DNA of 64,000 nt from Roseomonas alba (lineage in GTDB: Bacteria; Pseudomonadota; Alphaproteobacteria; Acetobacterales; Acetobacteraceae): NCBI RefSeq assembly GCF_019430885.1, contig NZ_JAHYBZ010000003.1:496001-560000 (forward strand). Reading direction: 5' to 3'. The position numbers and the translations under genes are program-made. Positions 27,888 to 36,682 of this stretch are shown here, piece by piece; within the stretch, counting starts at the first letter, position 1; each line of letters starts with the position of its first letter. The notes beneath the pieces were generated by a model. It worked only from the letters and a program-made list of their open reading frames with translations. It had not been told where the DNA came from and did not search any database.

Positions 27888-28880
27888 ATGAACCGTCGGA
27901 GCCTTCTCGCCCTTCCCGTGCTGGCCCTGCCCGCCATCGCGCGCGCGCAATCGTTTCCGGACCGCACCATCACCCTGGTCAGCGGCTTCGCCCCGGGCGG
28001 GTCAACGGATGTCACGGCTCGGCTCATCGCCGACCGGATGCAGGGTTTCCTCGGCCCCAATGGCCGGGTGGTGGTGGAGAACCGGCCTGGCGCCTCGGGG
28101 ACTGTCGCCTCCGATTGGCTGCGCCGCCTGCCGCCCGACGGCCATGTGCTGATGCTCTGCGAGGCCTCATCCCACGCGTTGTTCCCCAATGCGATGCAGG
28201 GCGGCACGCGGTTCAACCCGATCGACGACTTCACCCATGTCGCCGTCGTCGCGAACGGCCCACTGATCATGGTGGCGAAGCCAGACTTCCCCGCCGCCAA
28301 CGCCGCCGAGGCCGTGCAGAAGCTGCGCAGCGGGCCGCAGGACGACCTGCCCTATGCCTCGTCTGGCGTCGGTTCCATACCGCATTTCGCAGGCGAGGCG
28401 ATCGCTGCCTCGCTGGGCCTCGGCGGCAAGTTCCCTCATGTGCCCTACCGCTCCGGCGGCCTGATGGTGGAGAGCATCGCGCGCGGAGAGACGGCCTGGG
28501 GCGTCGCCGTGCTCGCCTCCGCCGCCGGCCAGGTGCGCGACAACCGCGTGCGCGGCATGGCCATCACCGGCCGCGAGCGCTTCCCCGCCTTCCCCGACAT
28601 CCCGACCCTCGCGGAATCCGGCATGCCCGGATTCGACATCGGCAATTGGTTCGCCATCGTGGGCCCGGCGCGCATGCCGGCACCGGTGACCGCGACGCTC
28701 AACCGGGCGATCAACAGCGCCCTGGCCGACCCGCAACTGCGCGAGCGCTTCGTCACGGCCGGCATCACCGCCTACGATCAGCCGAACACACCGGCGGATG
28801 CGCGGGCGTTCTTCCAGGCCGAACTCGCCAAGTTCAAGGGCGTGGTGGACCAGACCGGGGTGCGGTTGGAGTCGCTGTGA
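27888..28880 (+). CDS. Tripartite tricarboxylate transporter (Bug family) substrate-binding protein
   Basis: A 330-residue periplasmic receptor. The signal peptide MNRRSLLALPVLALPAIARA is followed by QSFPDRTITLVSGFAPGGSTDVTARL, the Bug N-terminal signature with the ligand-binding G-x-x-D. Other family motifs are VVENRPGASG, PYASSGVGS and IPTLAESGMPGFD. Bug proteins bind carboxylates or amino acids for TctAB-type carriers, but no tctA or tctB lies nearby. AGGAA stands 8 bp before the ATG. An AT-rich CATATATAACC about 30 bp upstream may be part of the promoter. Confidence 0.95.
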   Translation: MNRRSLLALPVLALPAIARAQSFPDRTITLVSGFAPGGSTDVTARLIADRMQGFLGPNGRVVVENRPGASGTVASDWLRRLPPDGHVLMLCEASSHALFPNAMQGGTRFNPIDDFTHVAVVANGPLIMVAKPDFPAANAAEAVQKLRSGPQDDLPYASSGVGSIPHFAGEAIAASLGLGGKFPHVPYRSGGLMVESIARGETAWGVAVLASAAGQVRDNRVRGMAITGRERFPAFPDIPTLAESGMPGFDIGNWFAIVGPARMPAPVTATLNRAINSALADPQLRERFVTAGITAYDQPNTPADARAFFQAELAKFKGVVDQTGVRLESL

Positions 28881-28956
28881 TCGGATGTTGCCGTGAAGGG
28901 GCGCTGCTCGTCCAAATCACCTTGCGCGGGGTTTTGCCGATGACCCGGCAGTGGAG

Positions 28957-29230
28957 ATCGGAAGGGCTCTGCCCCTCCGAACCACGCCGCCATCGGGGTC
29001 CCATTGACGTTGCCATGCAACGTCAATGGGTGCCCCTGGTGCTTGGAGCACCTGGACCGCAATCACTTGGCGCCAGGCACGACGGGCAGTCTGTGCCCGC
29101 CAAGCACGCCTGGTGCGCAAGTGCGGGTTTCGGCACCACTCTGCCCGTGGCGCCCGGCACCAGGTCGAGGTTTCCAAAGGCCTTTCGGCCTTTGGTGGGG
29201 TGGCTTGGAGGGGCAAAGCCCCTCCAACTC
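28957..29230. repeat. MITE/BIME-like intergenic element, locus 2
   Basis: The 370-bp gap between the Bug receptor and GMC oxidoreductase has no gene. The left end has a hairpin GGAAGGGC-TCT-GCCCCTCC (28960-28978, one mismatch). The right end has CCAAAGGCC-TTTC-GGCCTTTGG (29174-29195) and a perfect 10-bp stem TTGGAGGGGC-AAA-GCCCCTCCAA (29205-29227). The lead-in to the first right-hand hairpin (GCGCAAGTGCGGGTTTCGG ... GGCACCAGG) matches the lead-ins at 54.1 kb (inverted) and 59.8 kb. The right end stops 20 bp before the GMC start, so the element may affect its expression. Confidence 0.8.
29000..29030. repeat. Perfect 14-bp hairpin with 3-base loop
   Basis: CCCATTGACGTTGC and its exact complement are separated by CAT, giving the strongest long inverted repeat seen in the window. 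It lies inside the locus 2 element, 120 bp after the Bug receptor stop. No T-run follows, so an intrinsic terminator is not certain. It could instead be an RNA stem or a binding site. Confidence 0.85.
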
Positions 29231-29250
29231 CGCATCGGCGGACACGCAGC

Positions 29251-30849
29251 ATGACCCAGCACGCCGACATCATCATCACCGGCGGCGGTTCCGCCGGCTG
29301 CATCCTCGCCGCGCGGCTTTCGGAGGATCCGTCCTGCCGCGTCCTGCTGCTCGAAGCCGGCCCGCCCGATCGCGACATCTGGATCAGCCTGCCGGCGGGT
29401 TATGCGAAGCTCTACGGCAGCGGCAAGTATGACTGGCGCTACGAGACCGAGCCTGAGCCCAACCTGAACGACCGCCGCATCCATTGGCCGCGCGGCAAGG
29501 TGCTGGGCGGGTCGGGCAGCGTGAATGGCCTGGTCTTCCTGCGCGGATCGCCGCACGACTACGACCGTTGGGCGCAAGCCGGCGCGACCGGCTGGTCGCA
29601 TGAGGAGGTCGCGCCCGTCTTTCGCCGCATCGAGCACTGGGACGGCCCGCCTGATCCGGCACGCGGCTCCGACGGCGCGATCCATGTGCGGGAACCGCGG
29701 CACCTGGCGCCGGCCGCCGCGGCTTTCGTCGAGGCCTGCGTGGCCGCCGGCCTGCCGCGCAACCGCGACTGGAACGACGGCACGGCGATCGACGGCGCGG
29801 GACCGGTGCAGCTCAACGTGCATGGCGGGCGACGATCCTCGACCGCGCGGGAATATCTGCGTCCCGCCATGGCGCGCGGCAATCTGCGCGTCGAGACGGG
29901 CGTGCTCGCGACCCGCATCGTCATCGAGGACGGCCGCGCCACCGCGATCGAGGCGATGCAGAACGGCCAGCCCGTGACCTTCCGTGCGGCGCGGGAGATC
30001 GTCTGTTCGGCCGGCGCTATCGAAACGCCGAAGCTGCTGATGCTGTCCGGCATCGGGGATGGCACGGCGCTGCAGGCGCTCGGCATTCCCGTGGTGCATC
30101 ACAGCCCAGGCGTGGGGAAGAACCTGCAGGACCATCTGATCGCGAAGCTGATCTTCCGCTCGAAGCCCTGCGGCACGCTGAACGAGATCCTGCTCTCCCC
30201 TTTCCGCAAGGCGAAGATGGGGCTCGACTACCTGCTGGCGCGCACCGGGCCGCTCGCCATCGGCGCCGGGGAGGCGAACGCCTTCGCGCGCGTCACGCCG
30301 GGGGCCGAGGAAGCGGAGATCCAGTTCCTCTTCGTGAACTTCTCGACCTTCGCCTATGAAGCCGGGCTGCATGACTTCCCGGGCTTCATGTTCAACTACG
30401 GTGTCTGCCGCCCCGACAGCCGCGGCGAGGTCTTCCTGAGATCGCCGCACATCGCCGACAAGCCGGGCATCCGCGCCAACTACCTCGATCACCCGAACGA
30501 CGTGCGGATCATGCTGGGCGGCGCGCGTCTGGCGCGGAAGGTGGCGGCGCAGGCGCCCCTCGCCGCGCTGATCGAGGAGGAACTGCGCCCCGGCCCCGCC
30601 GCCATCAGTGACGAGGCGATCCTCGAGAACATCCGCGCCACCGCCGGCACGGTCTTCCACCCCTGCGGCACGGCGAAGATGGGTACGGATGCGATGGCGG
30701 TGCTCGATCCACAATTGCGGGTGCGCGGCATCGCGGGGCTGCGCGTGGCGGATGCCTCGGCCTTCCCGCTGATCCCGACGCCGAACATCCAGCCAGCGGT
30801 GATGCTGGTCGCCGAACGCGCGGCCGCCTTCATCAAGGCCGGCGCGTGA
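29251..30849 (+). CDS. GMC family FAD-dependent oxidoreductase
   Basis: A 532-residue flavoprotein of the glucose-methanol-choline family. The FAD dinucleotide motif is DIIITGGGSAGCILAARL (about residues 6-23), LLLEAGP follows, and the GMC signature 1 is PRGKVLGGSGSVNGLVFLRG. Signature 2 is GAIETPKLLMLSGIG, and the C-terminal catalytic His is in GTVFHPCGTAKMG. It oxidises an alcohol in the choline dehydrogenase/alcohol dehydrogenase AlkJ subgroup. There is no signal peptide. The ribosome binding site is weak, and the start is set by homology of the first beta strand. Confidence 0.93.
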   Translation: MTQHADIIITGGGSAGCILAARLSEDPSCRVLLLEAGPPDRDIWISLPAGYAKLYGSGKYDWRYETEPEPNLNDRRIHWPRGKVLGGSGSVNGLVFLRGSPHDYDRWAQAGATGWSHEEVAPVFRRIEHWDGPPDPARGSDGAIHVREPRHLAPAAAAFVEACVAAGLPRNRDWNDGTAIDGAGPVQLNVHGGRRSSTAREYLRPAMARGNLRVETGVLATRIVIEDGRATAIEAMQNGQPVTFRAAREIVCSAGAIETPKLLMLSGIGDGTALQALGIPVVHHSPGVGKNLQDHLIAKLIFRSKPCGTLNEILLSPFRKAKMGLDYLLARTGPLAIGAGEANAFARVTPGAEEAEIQFLFVNFSTFAYEAGLHDFPGFMFNYGVCRPDSRGEVFLRSPHIADKPGIRANYLDHPNDVRIMLGGARLARKVAAQAPLAALIEEELRPGPAAISDEAILENIRATAGTVFHPCGTAKMGTDAMAVLDPQLRVRGIAGLRVADASAFPLIPTPNIQPAVMLVAERAAAFIKAGA

Positions 30850-30883
30850 CGCCACGCCCGACGGAGCACACCAAGCCTTTCCC

Positions 30884-32020
30884 ATGAGTCCCGTCGCCAC
30901 CATCGGCGCCGCCGTCTTCGCGATCGGCGCCGCAACCACGCTGCCCATGCCGCTGTTCACCGCCTATGCCGCCCGCAGCGGCGGCGGGGCGGGTGGGCTC
31001 GCGCTGGCCTTCATCGCCTATGCGACGACACTGATCGTCACCGCGCCCCTGCTGGGCGGACTGTCGGACCGCGTCGGCCGGAAGCCTTGCCTGCTCGCGG
31101 CGTTGGTCTTCGCCTTCCTGGCGACGACCGCACTGACCATCGCGCCGGGCCTGCCGGCGCTGGCCCTGGCGCGCGTGCTGCAAGGCCTGGCGATCGGCCT
31201 CGTCGCCGGCGGCGCCACGGCCTGGGCGGCGGAACTCGCCGGCGGGCCGGAGGCCGGGCGGCTGGCCGGGCGCGTGACGGCCTTCGCCACCGCCGGGTCC
31301 TTCGCCGTGGGCGGGATCGCGACGCTCACGGCACTCTGGCTGATGGGCGATGTCGAACCGCCGGTCACGTTCTGGCTGCATCTCGCCGCCATCGCGCTGC
31401 TGCTGCCGCTGGTCGCGCGGCTGCCGGATCGCCGGCCGGCCGCGCCGGTCGCCTGGCTGCGCCTGCCGGCCTTCCCACGCGGAACGGTCACGACAAGCTT
31501 CGGCATGTTCGCCGCCTGGAGCGTGACGGGCGTCGCGATCAGCTCTGTGCCGGCCGCATTGGCGGCGGCGGGGCATCCGCGGCTCGGGCCGCTCGCCGTC
31601 TGCTTCATGATCCTGGTCGGCACCGCTTTCCAGCAGGTCGTGGGCAAGCTGCCGGCGCGGCGAGCCTCGCTGATCGGGCTGCCGGTGCTGGTGGCGGGGG
31701 CGGGGCTTGTCACCCTCGGCACGCTGGATGCGGCGCTACTGACGCTGCTCGCAGGCGGGGCGCTGGTGGGCAGCGCGGCCTATGGCTTTCTGTTCGTCGG
31801 CGCGCTCGCCGGTGCCTCGGAAGCTGCGGCCGGCGAGGATCGTGCGCGTGCCGCGGCCGGTGTCTTCCTCGTCGCCCATGCCGGGTTCTGCGTGCCGCCT
31901 TTGCTGACCGGCCTCGCCATCGACGCCTTCGGCGCAACGGCGGCACTGACGGGATTCTGGTTCGGCATTACGGCGCTCTGCGCATTGCTCGCGGTGCTGC
32001 TGTTGCGTCCGCGCGGCTGA
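30884..32020 (+). CDS. MFS transporter
   Basis: A 378-residue protein with about twelve hydrophobic segments. The loop after helix 2 is LLGGLSDRVGRKPCLL, the MFS G-x-x-x-D-R-x-G-R-K motif. The carrier is short for the superfamily, with few polar loops. It follows the GMC gene by 34 bp and may export or import that enzyme's substrate, but this is only context. The start ATG is the first in frame and no strong ribosome binding site is visible. Confidence 0.85.
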   Translation: MSPVATIGAAVFAIGAATTLPMPLFTAYAARSGGGAGGLALAFIAYATTLIVTAPLLGGLSDRVGRKPCLLAALVFAFLATTALTIAPGLPALALARVLQGLAIGLVAGGATAWAAELAGGPEAGRLAGRVTAFATAGSFAVGGIATLTALWLMGDVEPPVTFWLHLAAIALLLPLVARLPDRRPAAPVAWLRLPAFPRGTVTTSFGMFAAWSVTGVAISSVPAALAAAGHPRLGPLAVCFMILVGTAFQQVVGKLPARRASLIGLPVLVAGAGLVTLGTLDAALLTLLAGGALVGSAAYGFLFVGALAGASEAAAGEDRARAAAGVFLVAHAGFCVPPLLTGLAIDAFGATAALTGFWFGITALCALLAVLLLRPRG

Positions 32021-32040
32021 TCCGCGCAGCATTCCCGACC

Positions 32041-32847
32041 ATGGAACGTGTCGTCGTCTTCGATATCGAAACCGTGCCGGACCTCGCCGCCGGCCGCGCC
32101 CTGCTGGGCGAGGACGCGGAGGGCCTGACCGATGCCGCGCTGCGCGCCCGCCTCGGCGCCCGCTATGCGCGGGAGGGCCAGGACCCGGCCACGACCTTCC
32201 TGAAGCCGCCGCTGCATGCCATCGCCTGTCTCGCCCTGCTGGTCGCCGAACGCGACGGCGCCGAGGAACCCTGGCGCGTGCGCCGCATGGCGTCCCGCCA
32301 CACCGGCGAGACACCCGAGGCGGAGATCCTGGCCCTGTTCGAGCGCACCATGGCGCAGCGCCCCGCGCCGATGCTGGCAGGCTTCAACACCTCCGGCTTC
32401 GACCTGCCGGTCCTGCGCTACCGTGCCATCGCGACCGGCGTCGCGATGCCCGCGCTGAATGGCGGCAACGGGCGGGACTATGGCTATCGCTATGGGCGGG
32501 ATCACATCGACCTCGCCGACCGGCTCTCGGGGTTCCGCGCCTCGCCCATGCCGTCCCTGGCCGAGGCCTGTTCCCTGCTTGGCCTGACTGCGAAATCCGG
32601 GATGGACGGGTCGGAGGTCGAACCCGCCATGGCTGCCGGCCGCGGCGCCGAAGTCGCCGAATACTGCGAGACCGACGTCGCCGCGACCTGGCTGCTGCTG
32701 CTGCGGTTCTGGCAGGCGACGGGCGCGCTGCCGGGTGACGCCGCTCGGCAGTCCTTCAGCGGCTTCGCGACGTATCTCGAGGAGCATCACGCCGAGGCGC
32801 ACCTCGCGGATCATGCGGAGACGGCGATGCGGCTCGCAGAAGGATAA
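32041..32847 (+). CDS. Predicted 3'-5' exonuclease, PolB-like DEDD family
   Basis: A 268-residue protein of the family annotated as predicted PolB-type exonuclease. DEDD motifs are visible: exo I VVFDIETVPD (Asp and Glu, residues 8-10), exo II GFNTSGFDLPVLRYR (Asp of FD), and exo III EYCETDVAATW (Asp of TDV). A SLAEACSLLGL segment precedes the last motif. It should degrade DNA or RNA 3' to 5' with two metal ions, and it lacks any polymerase domain. It begins 21 bp after the MFS stop and is followed at once by a 12-bp hairpin. Confidence 0.88.
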   Translation: MERVVVFDIETVPDLAAGRALLGEDAEGLTDAALRARLGARYAREGQDPATTFLKPPLHAIACLALLVAERDGAEEPWRVRRMASRHTGETPEAEILALFERTMAQRPAPMLAGFNTSGFDLPVLRYRAIATGVAMPALNGGNGRDYGYRYGRDHIDLADRLSGFRASPMPSLAEACSLLGLTAKSGMDGSEVEPAMAAGRGAEVAEYCETDVAATWLLLLRFWQATGALPGDAARQSFSGFATYLEEHHAEAHLADHAETAMRLAEG

Positions 32848-32853
32848 GGCGAA

Positions 32854-33117
32854 TTGGAGAGGGGCCCCGCCCCTCTCCAAAGCTCACCCCGCCAGGGTGC
32901 CGCACACCCTGGACCGCCGGAACCTGGTGGCCAGCATAAGTGTTGCGCTGACACCGTGAAACGCGCTTCGGGCAATAGGCTCACGAAACGACCTGGGCGC
33001 AGCGGACCCTTGGGCCTTCACGCGGCTCCTCTTCTGCCCAGCACCAGATGACGGTTTCCAAAGGCCCTGTGGCCTTTGGTGGGGTGAGGTCCGGAGAGGG
33101 GCAAAGCCCTTCTCCGG
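32854..33117. repeat. MITE/BIME-like intergenic element, locus 3
   Basis: The 350-bp gap after the exonuclease gene holds no gene. The left end is a perfect 12-bp stem TTGGAGAGGGGC-CCC-GCCCCTCTCCAA (32854-32880), 7 bp after the stop codon, then CCAGGGTG/CACCCTGG (32892-32912). The right end is CCAAAGGCC-CTGT-GGCCTTTGG (33058-33079) and a 12-bp stem CCGGAGAGGGGC/GCCCTTCTCCGG (33091-33117, one G-T pair). The lead-in CCCAGCACCAGATGACGG matches the loci at 54.3 kb and, inverted, 59.7 kb. Confidence 0.82.
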
Positions 33118-33197
33118 TCGCCGACCGCGCCCAGCGCATATCCGCACGCGCCCGGGCGCAGGGCTTTCCGCCTCGACGCCGGGGCGCGCCTCACGCG

Positions 33198-34433
33198 ATG
33201 CTCCGACACATGAAGTCTCAGCTTCGCCCTTGTCTGCCGCTGTTGCTTGGCGCCGCGGTGATGCTCTCCCTTGCCATGGGACTGCGTCAGAGCCTTGGCC
33301 TGTTCATGGCGCCGGCGACGCGTGAGCTCGGCATCGCCGTCGCCGAGTTCACTTTCGCCATCGCCATCCAGAACCTTGGCTGGGGGCTGCTGCAGCCCTT
33401 CGCCGGCGCGGCCGCGGCGCGCTGGGGCTTCCGCCCGGTGCTGGTCGCGGGGGTGCTGTCCTATCTGGTCGGGCTTGCTGTCATGGCCTCGGCGCAGGGC
33501 GGTTTCGCGCTGCTGGTGGGGGCGGGACTGTTCATCGGGGTGGGGCTGGCCTGCACGGGCAGCGGCATGGCGCTCGCGGTGGCGGCCCGGCCGGTGCCGG
33601 CGGCGTTGCGGTCGACGGCGCTCGGCATGGTCTCCGCCGCCGGGTCGGTGGGGGCGCTGATCGCCGCGCCGATCGGCCAGGTCCTCGCCGAGGGCTGGGG
33701 TTGGCGCGCCGGCGTCTGGGGCTTCCTGCTGCTGGGCCTCGCCATGATCCCGGCGGCCTGGCTGGCGGGACGCGTGGATCGCGTGCCGGTTCCGGCGCTC
33801 GCGCCCGGGGAAGCGCCACGGATGAGCGTGGCGCTGCGCCAGGCGCTGTCGCACATGCCCTTCCTGGTCATGACGGGGGCCTATTTCGTCTGCGGGCTGC
33901 AACTCGTCTTCCTGACGACACACCTGCCCTCCTACCTCGCGCTGTGTGGGCAGGATCCTATGCTGTCGGCCAAGGCGCTGGGGCTGATCGGCGGTTTCAA
34001 TGTGCTGGGGTCGCTGTTCTTCGGCTGGGCCGGCGGGCGGTGGAACAAGGGGGCGCTGCTGGGCGGGATCTACCTGGTCCGTTCCATCGTGCTCGGGCTC
34101 TATTTCACCTGGGCACCGACCGAGGCCTCGACCCTCGTCTTCGCCGCCATCATGGGCTTCCTCTGGCTCGGCGTGGCGCCGCTGGTCTCGGGGCTGGTGG
34201 TCGAATATTTCGGGCTGCGCTTCCAGGCGCTGATCCAGGGGCTCGCCTTCATGTCGCACCAGCTTGGCAGCTTCCTCGGCGCCTTCGGCGGCGGGCTGCT
34301 CTTCGACCTGCGGGGCGACTACGTGCTGGCCTGGCAACTCGGCGTCGGCATGGGGCTGGTGGCGGGGACGGTGCAGGTGGCCTATGCCCTGCGCGGCACC
34401 GGACCGGCCGCGCCGCGCCCGGCCGCCGCCTGA
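33198..34433 (+). CDS. MFS transporter, organic-anion/oxalate-formate type
   Basis: A protein of about 411 residues with some twelve helices. The N-terminal helix includes MLSLAMGLRQSLGLFMAPATRELGI, which is close to oxalate/formate and monocarboxylate MFS members. The central loop has RVDRVPVPALAPGE, and the C-terminal half has FFGWAGGRWNKGALLGGIY in the family's repeated loop position. It probably carries organic acids across the inner membrane. A second ATG at 33210 could be the start. There is no visible Shine-Dalgarno, possibly because the upstream DNA is a repeat element. Confidence 0.86.
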   Translation: MLRHMKSQLRPCLPLLLGAAVMLSLAMGLRQSLGLFMAPATRELGIAVAEFTFAIAIQNLGWGLLQPFAGAAAARWGFRPVLVAGVLSYLVGLAVMASAQGGFALLVGAGLFIGVGLACTGSGMALAVAARPVPAALRSTALGMVSAAGSVGALIAAPIGQVLAEGWGWRAGVWGFLLLGLAMIPAAWLAGRVDRVPVPALAPGEAPRMSVALRQALSHMPFLVMTGAYFVCGLQLVFLTTHLPSYLALCGQDPMLSAKALGLIGGFNVLGSLFFGWAGGRWNKGALLGGIYLVRSIVLGLYFTWAPTEASTLVFAAIMGFLWLGVAPLVSGLVVEYFGLRFQALIQGLAFMSHQLGSFLGAFGGGLLFDLRGDYVLAWQLGVGMGLVAGTVQVAYALRGTGPAAPRPAAA

Positions 34434-34504
34434 GAAGGCTTTTCCCGCGCCATGCTATCGCCTATGGGTCACGCATTCCGTGATAACCCGGGAGGAACGC
34501 CCCG

Positions 34505-35593
34505 ATGAACCGTCGCGCCCTGATGGGGGCCGCGGCCGCTGCTGCCCCGGCAGCCCTGGCCACGCCCGCCCTCGCCCAGACCCAGATGCCGGAGGTGCGC
34601 TGGCGGCTCACCTCCTCCTTCCCGCGCAACCTCGACGTGCTGTTCGGCACCGCCGAGGCCCTGGCGCGCCGCGTCGGTGAGCTGACCGACGGCAAGTTCC
34701 GCATCCAGGCCTTCCCGGGCGGCGAGATCGCGCCCCCCCTCGCGGCGCTGGAAGCCGTGCAGCAGGGCTCGGTGGAGTGCGCGCACACCGCCTCCTATTA
34801 TTATGTCGGCAAGGATCCGACCTTCGCCTTCTTCACCGCCATGCCCTTCGGCATGAAGTCGCGCCAGTTCACCGCCTGGTGGCGCTATGGCGGCGGCAAG
34901 GAGCTCGGGGCCGAGCTGTTCTCCGACTACAATGCCGTGGCCTTCACCGCTGGCGACACCGGCGCGCAGATGGGCGGCTGGTTCCGCAACGAGGTGAACA
35001 ACCTCGCCGCGCTGCAGGGGCTGAAGTTCCGCATCGCCGGCTTCGCGGGACAGGTCTTCCAGCGCATGGGCGCCGCGCCGACCCAGGTGGCGGCGGCGGA
35101 CATCTATCCCTCGCTGGAGCGCGGCACGCTCGATGCCGTGGAATTCGTCGGCCCGCATGACGACGAGAAGCTCGGCTTCGTCCGCGTCGCCCGCTTCTAC
35201 TACGCGCCCGGCTTCTGGGAGCCTTCGGCCCGGCTGCACTTCCTGGCCAACAAGGCCGCCTATGATGCGCTGCCGGACCTCTACAAATACGCGATCCAGG
35301 TCGCGACGGCCGAGCAGGATGTCGAGATGCTGGCCCGCTACGATGACCTGAACCCCAAGGCGTTGCGCCGCCTGATCGCCGCCGGCGCGCAGCTCAAGTT
35401 CTGGCCGCGCGACATCATGCAGGCCGCTTGGCGCGCGGCACATGAGGTCTATGACGAGACCTCGGCCCGCAACCCGCGCTTCAAGAAGGTGTGGGAGTCC
35501 TACAAGCCGTATCGCGACGAGCAGTTCCAGTGGTTCCGCGTCGCCGAGAATTCCTACGACAACTTCGCCTTCCCGGCCGCCGCCGCGCGCTGA
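34505..35593 (+). CDS. TRAP transporter solute receptor, DctP/TakP-like
   Basis: A 362-residue periplasmic receptor. The signal peptide MNRRALMGAAAAAAPAALATPALA is cleaved before QTQMPEVRWRLTSSFPRNLD. Family marks are LTDGKFRIQAFPGGEIAPPLAALEAVQQG, the ligand-contact region GLKFRIAGFAGQVFQRMGAAPTQVAAADIYPSLERGTLDAVEF with its Arg, and WEPSARLHFLANK. It resembles TakP-type receptors for 2-oxo acids and related carboxylates. No dctQ or dctM gene is beside it, so it is a stand-alone receptor here. Start by homology; GGGAGGAACG precedes the ATG. Confidence 0.93.
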   Translation: MNRRALMGAAAAAAPAALATPALAQTQMPEVRWRLTSSFPRNLDVLFGTAEALARRVGELTDGKFRIQAFPGGEIAPPLAALEAVQQGSVECAHTASYYYVGKDPTFAFFTAMPFGMKSRQFTAWWRYGGGKELGAELFSDYNAVAFTAGDTGAQMGGWFRNEVNNLAALQGLKFRIAGFAGQVFQRMGAAPTQVAAADIYPSLERGTLDAVEFVGPHDDEKLGFVRVARFYYAPGFWEPSARLHFLANKAAYDALPDLYKYAIQVATAEQDVEMLARYDDLNPKALRRLIAAGAQLKFWPRDIMQAAWRAAHEVYDETSARNPRFKKVWESYKPYRDEQFQWFRVAENSYDNFAFPAAAAR

Positions 35594-35733
35594 GGGGCTG
35601 TCTGGAAACGCGCCTTACGGCGCGTTTCCATCTCCGGCACCGGGCCGCACTCCCAACCGGTTACCCATCCAGCATGCTGTCGCTGGTGGCCGGTCGGGGT
35701 GTGGGCCGGTGCCTGACTTTCCAGACAGACCCC
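35594..35733. repeat. Second repeat family, copy 1 (inverted ends plus GGAAACGCGCC palindrome)
   Basis: This 140-bp element lies directly after the TRAP receptor stop. Its ends are inverted copies, GGGGCTGTCTGGAAA (35594-35608) and TTTCCAGACAGACCCC (35718-35733), with one base inserted. Inside the left end is an 11-bp stem GGAAACGCGCC-TTAC-GGCGCGTTTCC (35604-35629). Related sequence is found after aqpZ (47031) and after the PhoR-like gene (50949). Confidence 0.75.
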
Positions 35734-35861
35734 GACCCAGGGCGGCCCGGGCCATTGCCCTGTCGGGGCCGGATGGCGGGAATGTCATCCGCGTTGCCCG
35801 ATTCACGCCATGAGGGCAACGGCATAAGGTCGGGCCCTTCCCACAAACGGATCATCGGTTC

Positions 35862-36665
35862 ATGGACCTCGCCGCCCTGTTCTCCGCCCTGGCGATGGGC
35901 ATCCTCGAAGGGCTGACCGAGTTCCTGCCGGTCTCCTCCACCGGCCACCTGATCCTGCTGGGCGAGCTGATCGGCTTCCAGGGCCCGCCGGGCAAGGCGT
36001 TCGAGATCTCGATCCAGCTCGGCGCCATCCTGGCCGTGGTGGTGATCTACCGGCAGCTCATCGTCGATCTGGTGCTGGGCATGTGGCGGCCGGGGCGGGA
36101 ACGCTTCTACGTCATCAACCTGATCCTCGCCTTCCTGCCTGCGGCGATCATCGGCGCGACGCTGCACAAGACGATCACCGAGCTGCTGTTCAATCCCTGG
36201 GTGGTCTGCGTCGCGCTGATCGTGGGCGGCATCGCCATCATCCTCATCGAGCGGGAACGTCCGCCGCCGACGATCCATTCGGTGCCGGAGATCGGGCCGC
36301 TCGCCGCGGTGCTGGTCGGGCTCGGCCAGGCGCTGGCGATGATCCCGGGCACCTCGCGATCCGGGGCGACCATCATCACCGCGCTGCTGATCGGGGTGGA
36401 CCGGAAGGTGGCGGCGGAATTCTCCTTCGTGCTCGCCATTCCGACCATGATGGCGGCGACAGTCTTCTCGCTGTTCAAGGCGCGGCACGAGCTCGACTTC
36501 TCCGCCTTCGGGCAGATCGGGGTCGGCTTCGTGGCGGCCTTCATCGTCGCCTTCTTCACCGTGCGCGCGGTGCTGGCGGTGATCGGGCGGATCGGCTTCA
36601 CGCCCTTCGGCTGGTACCGGATCGGGATCGGCCTGGTGATGATGGCGGTGCTGGCGCTGCGGTAG
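35862..36665 (+). CDS. uppP: Undecaprenyl-diphosphatase UppP (BacA)
   Basis: A 267-residue integral membrane enzyme of normal length that dephosphorylates undecaprenyl diphosphate in cell-wall carrier-lipid recycling. The two catalytic motifs are present: EGLTEFLPVSSTGHLIL at residues 17-33 with the Glu-rich active site, and PGTSRSG in the second half. About seven to eight hydrophobic helices are visible. Loss confers bacitracin sensitivity in other bacteria. It is a single gene, with no evident operon partner. Confidence 0.96.
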   Translation: MDLAALFSALAMGILEGLTEFLPVSSTGHLILLGELIGFQGPPGKAFEISIQLGAILAVVVIYRQLIVDLVLGMWRPGRERFYVINLILAFLPAAIIGATLHKTITELLFNPWVVCVALIVGGIAIILIERERPPPTIHSVPEIGPLAAVLVGLGQALAMIPGTSRSGATIITALLIGVDRKVAAEFSFVLAIPTMMAATVFSLFKARHELDFSAFGQIGVGFVAAFIVAFFTVRAVLAVIGRIGFTPFGWYRIGIGLVMMAVLALR

Positions 36666-36682
36666 AGGCGGCCGGCCGGCGC

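Noticed and set aside
28960-29227. Classical Rho-independent terminators at the recurrent hairpins
   Set aside because: The stems are strong, but most lack the T-run of an intrinsic terminator and occur in inverted pairs with shared flanks, so I treat them primarily as repeat elements. Termination remains possible.
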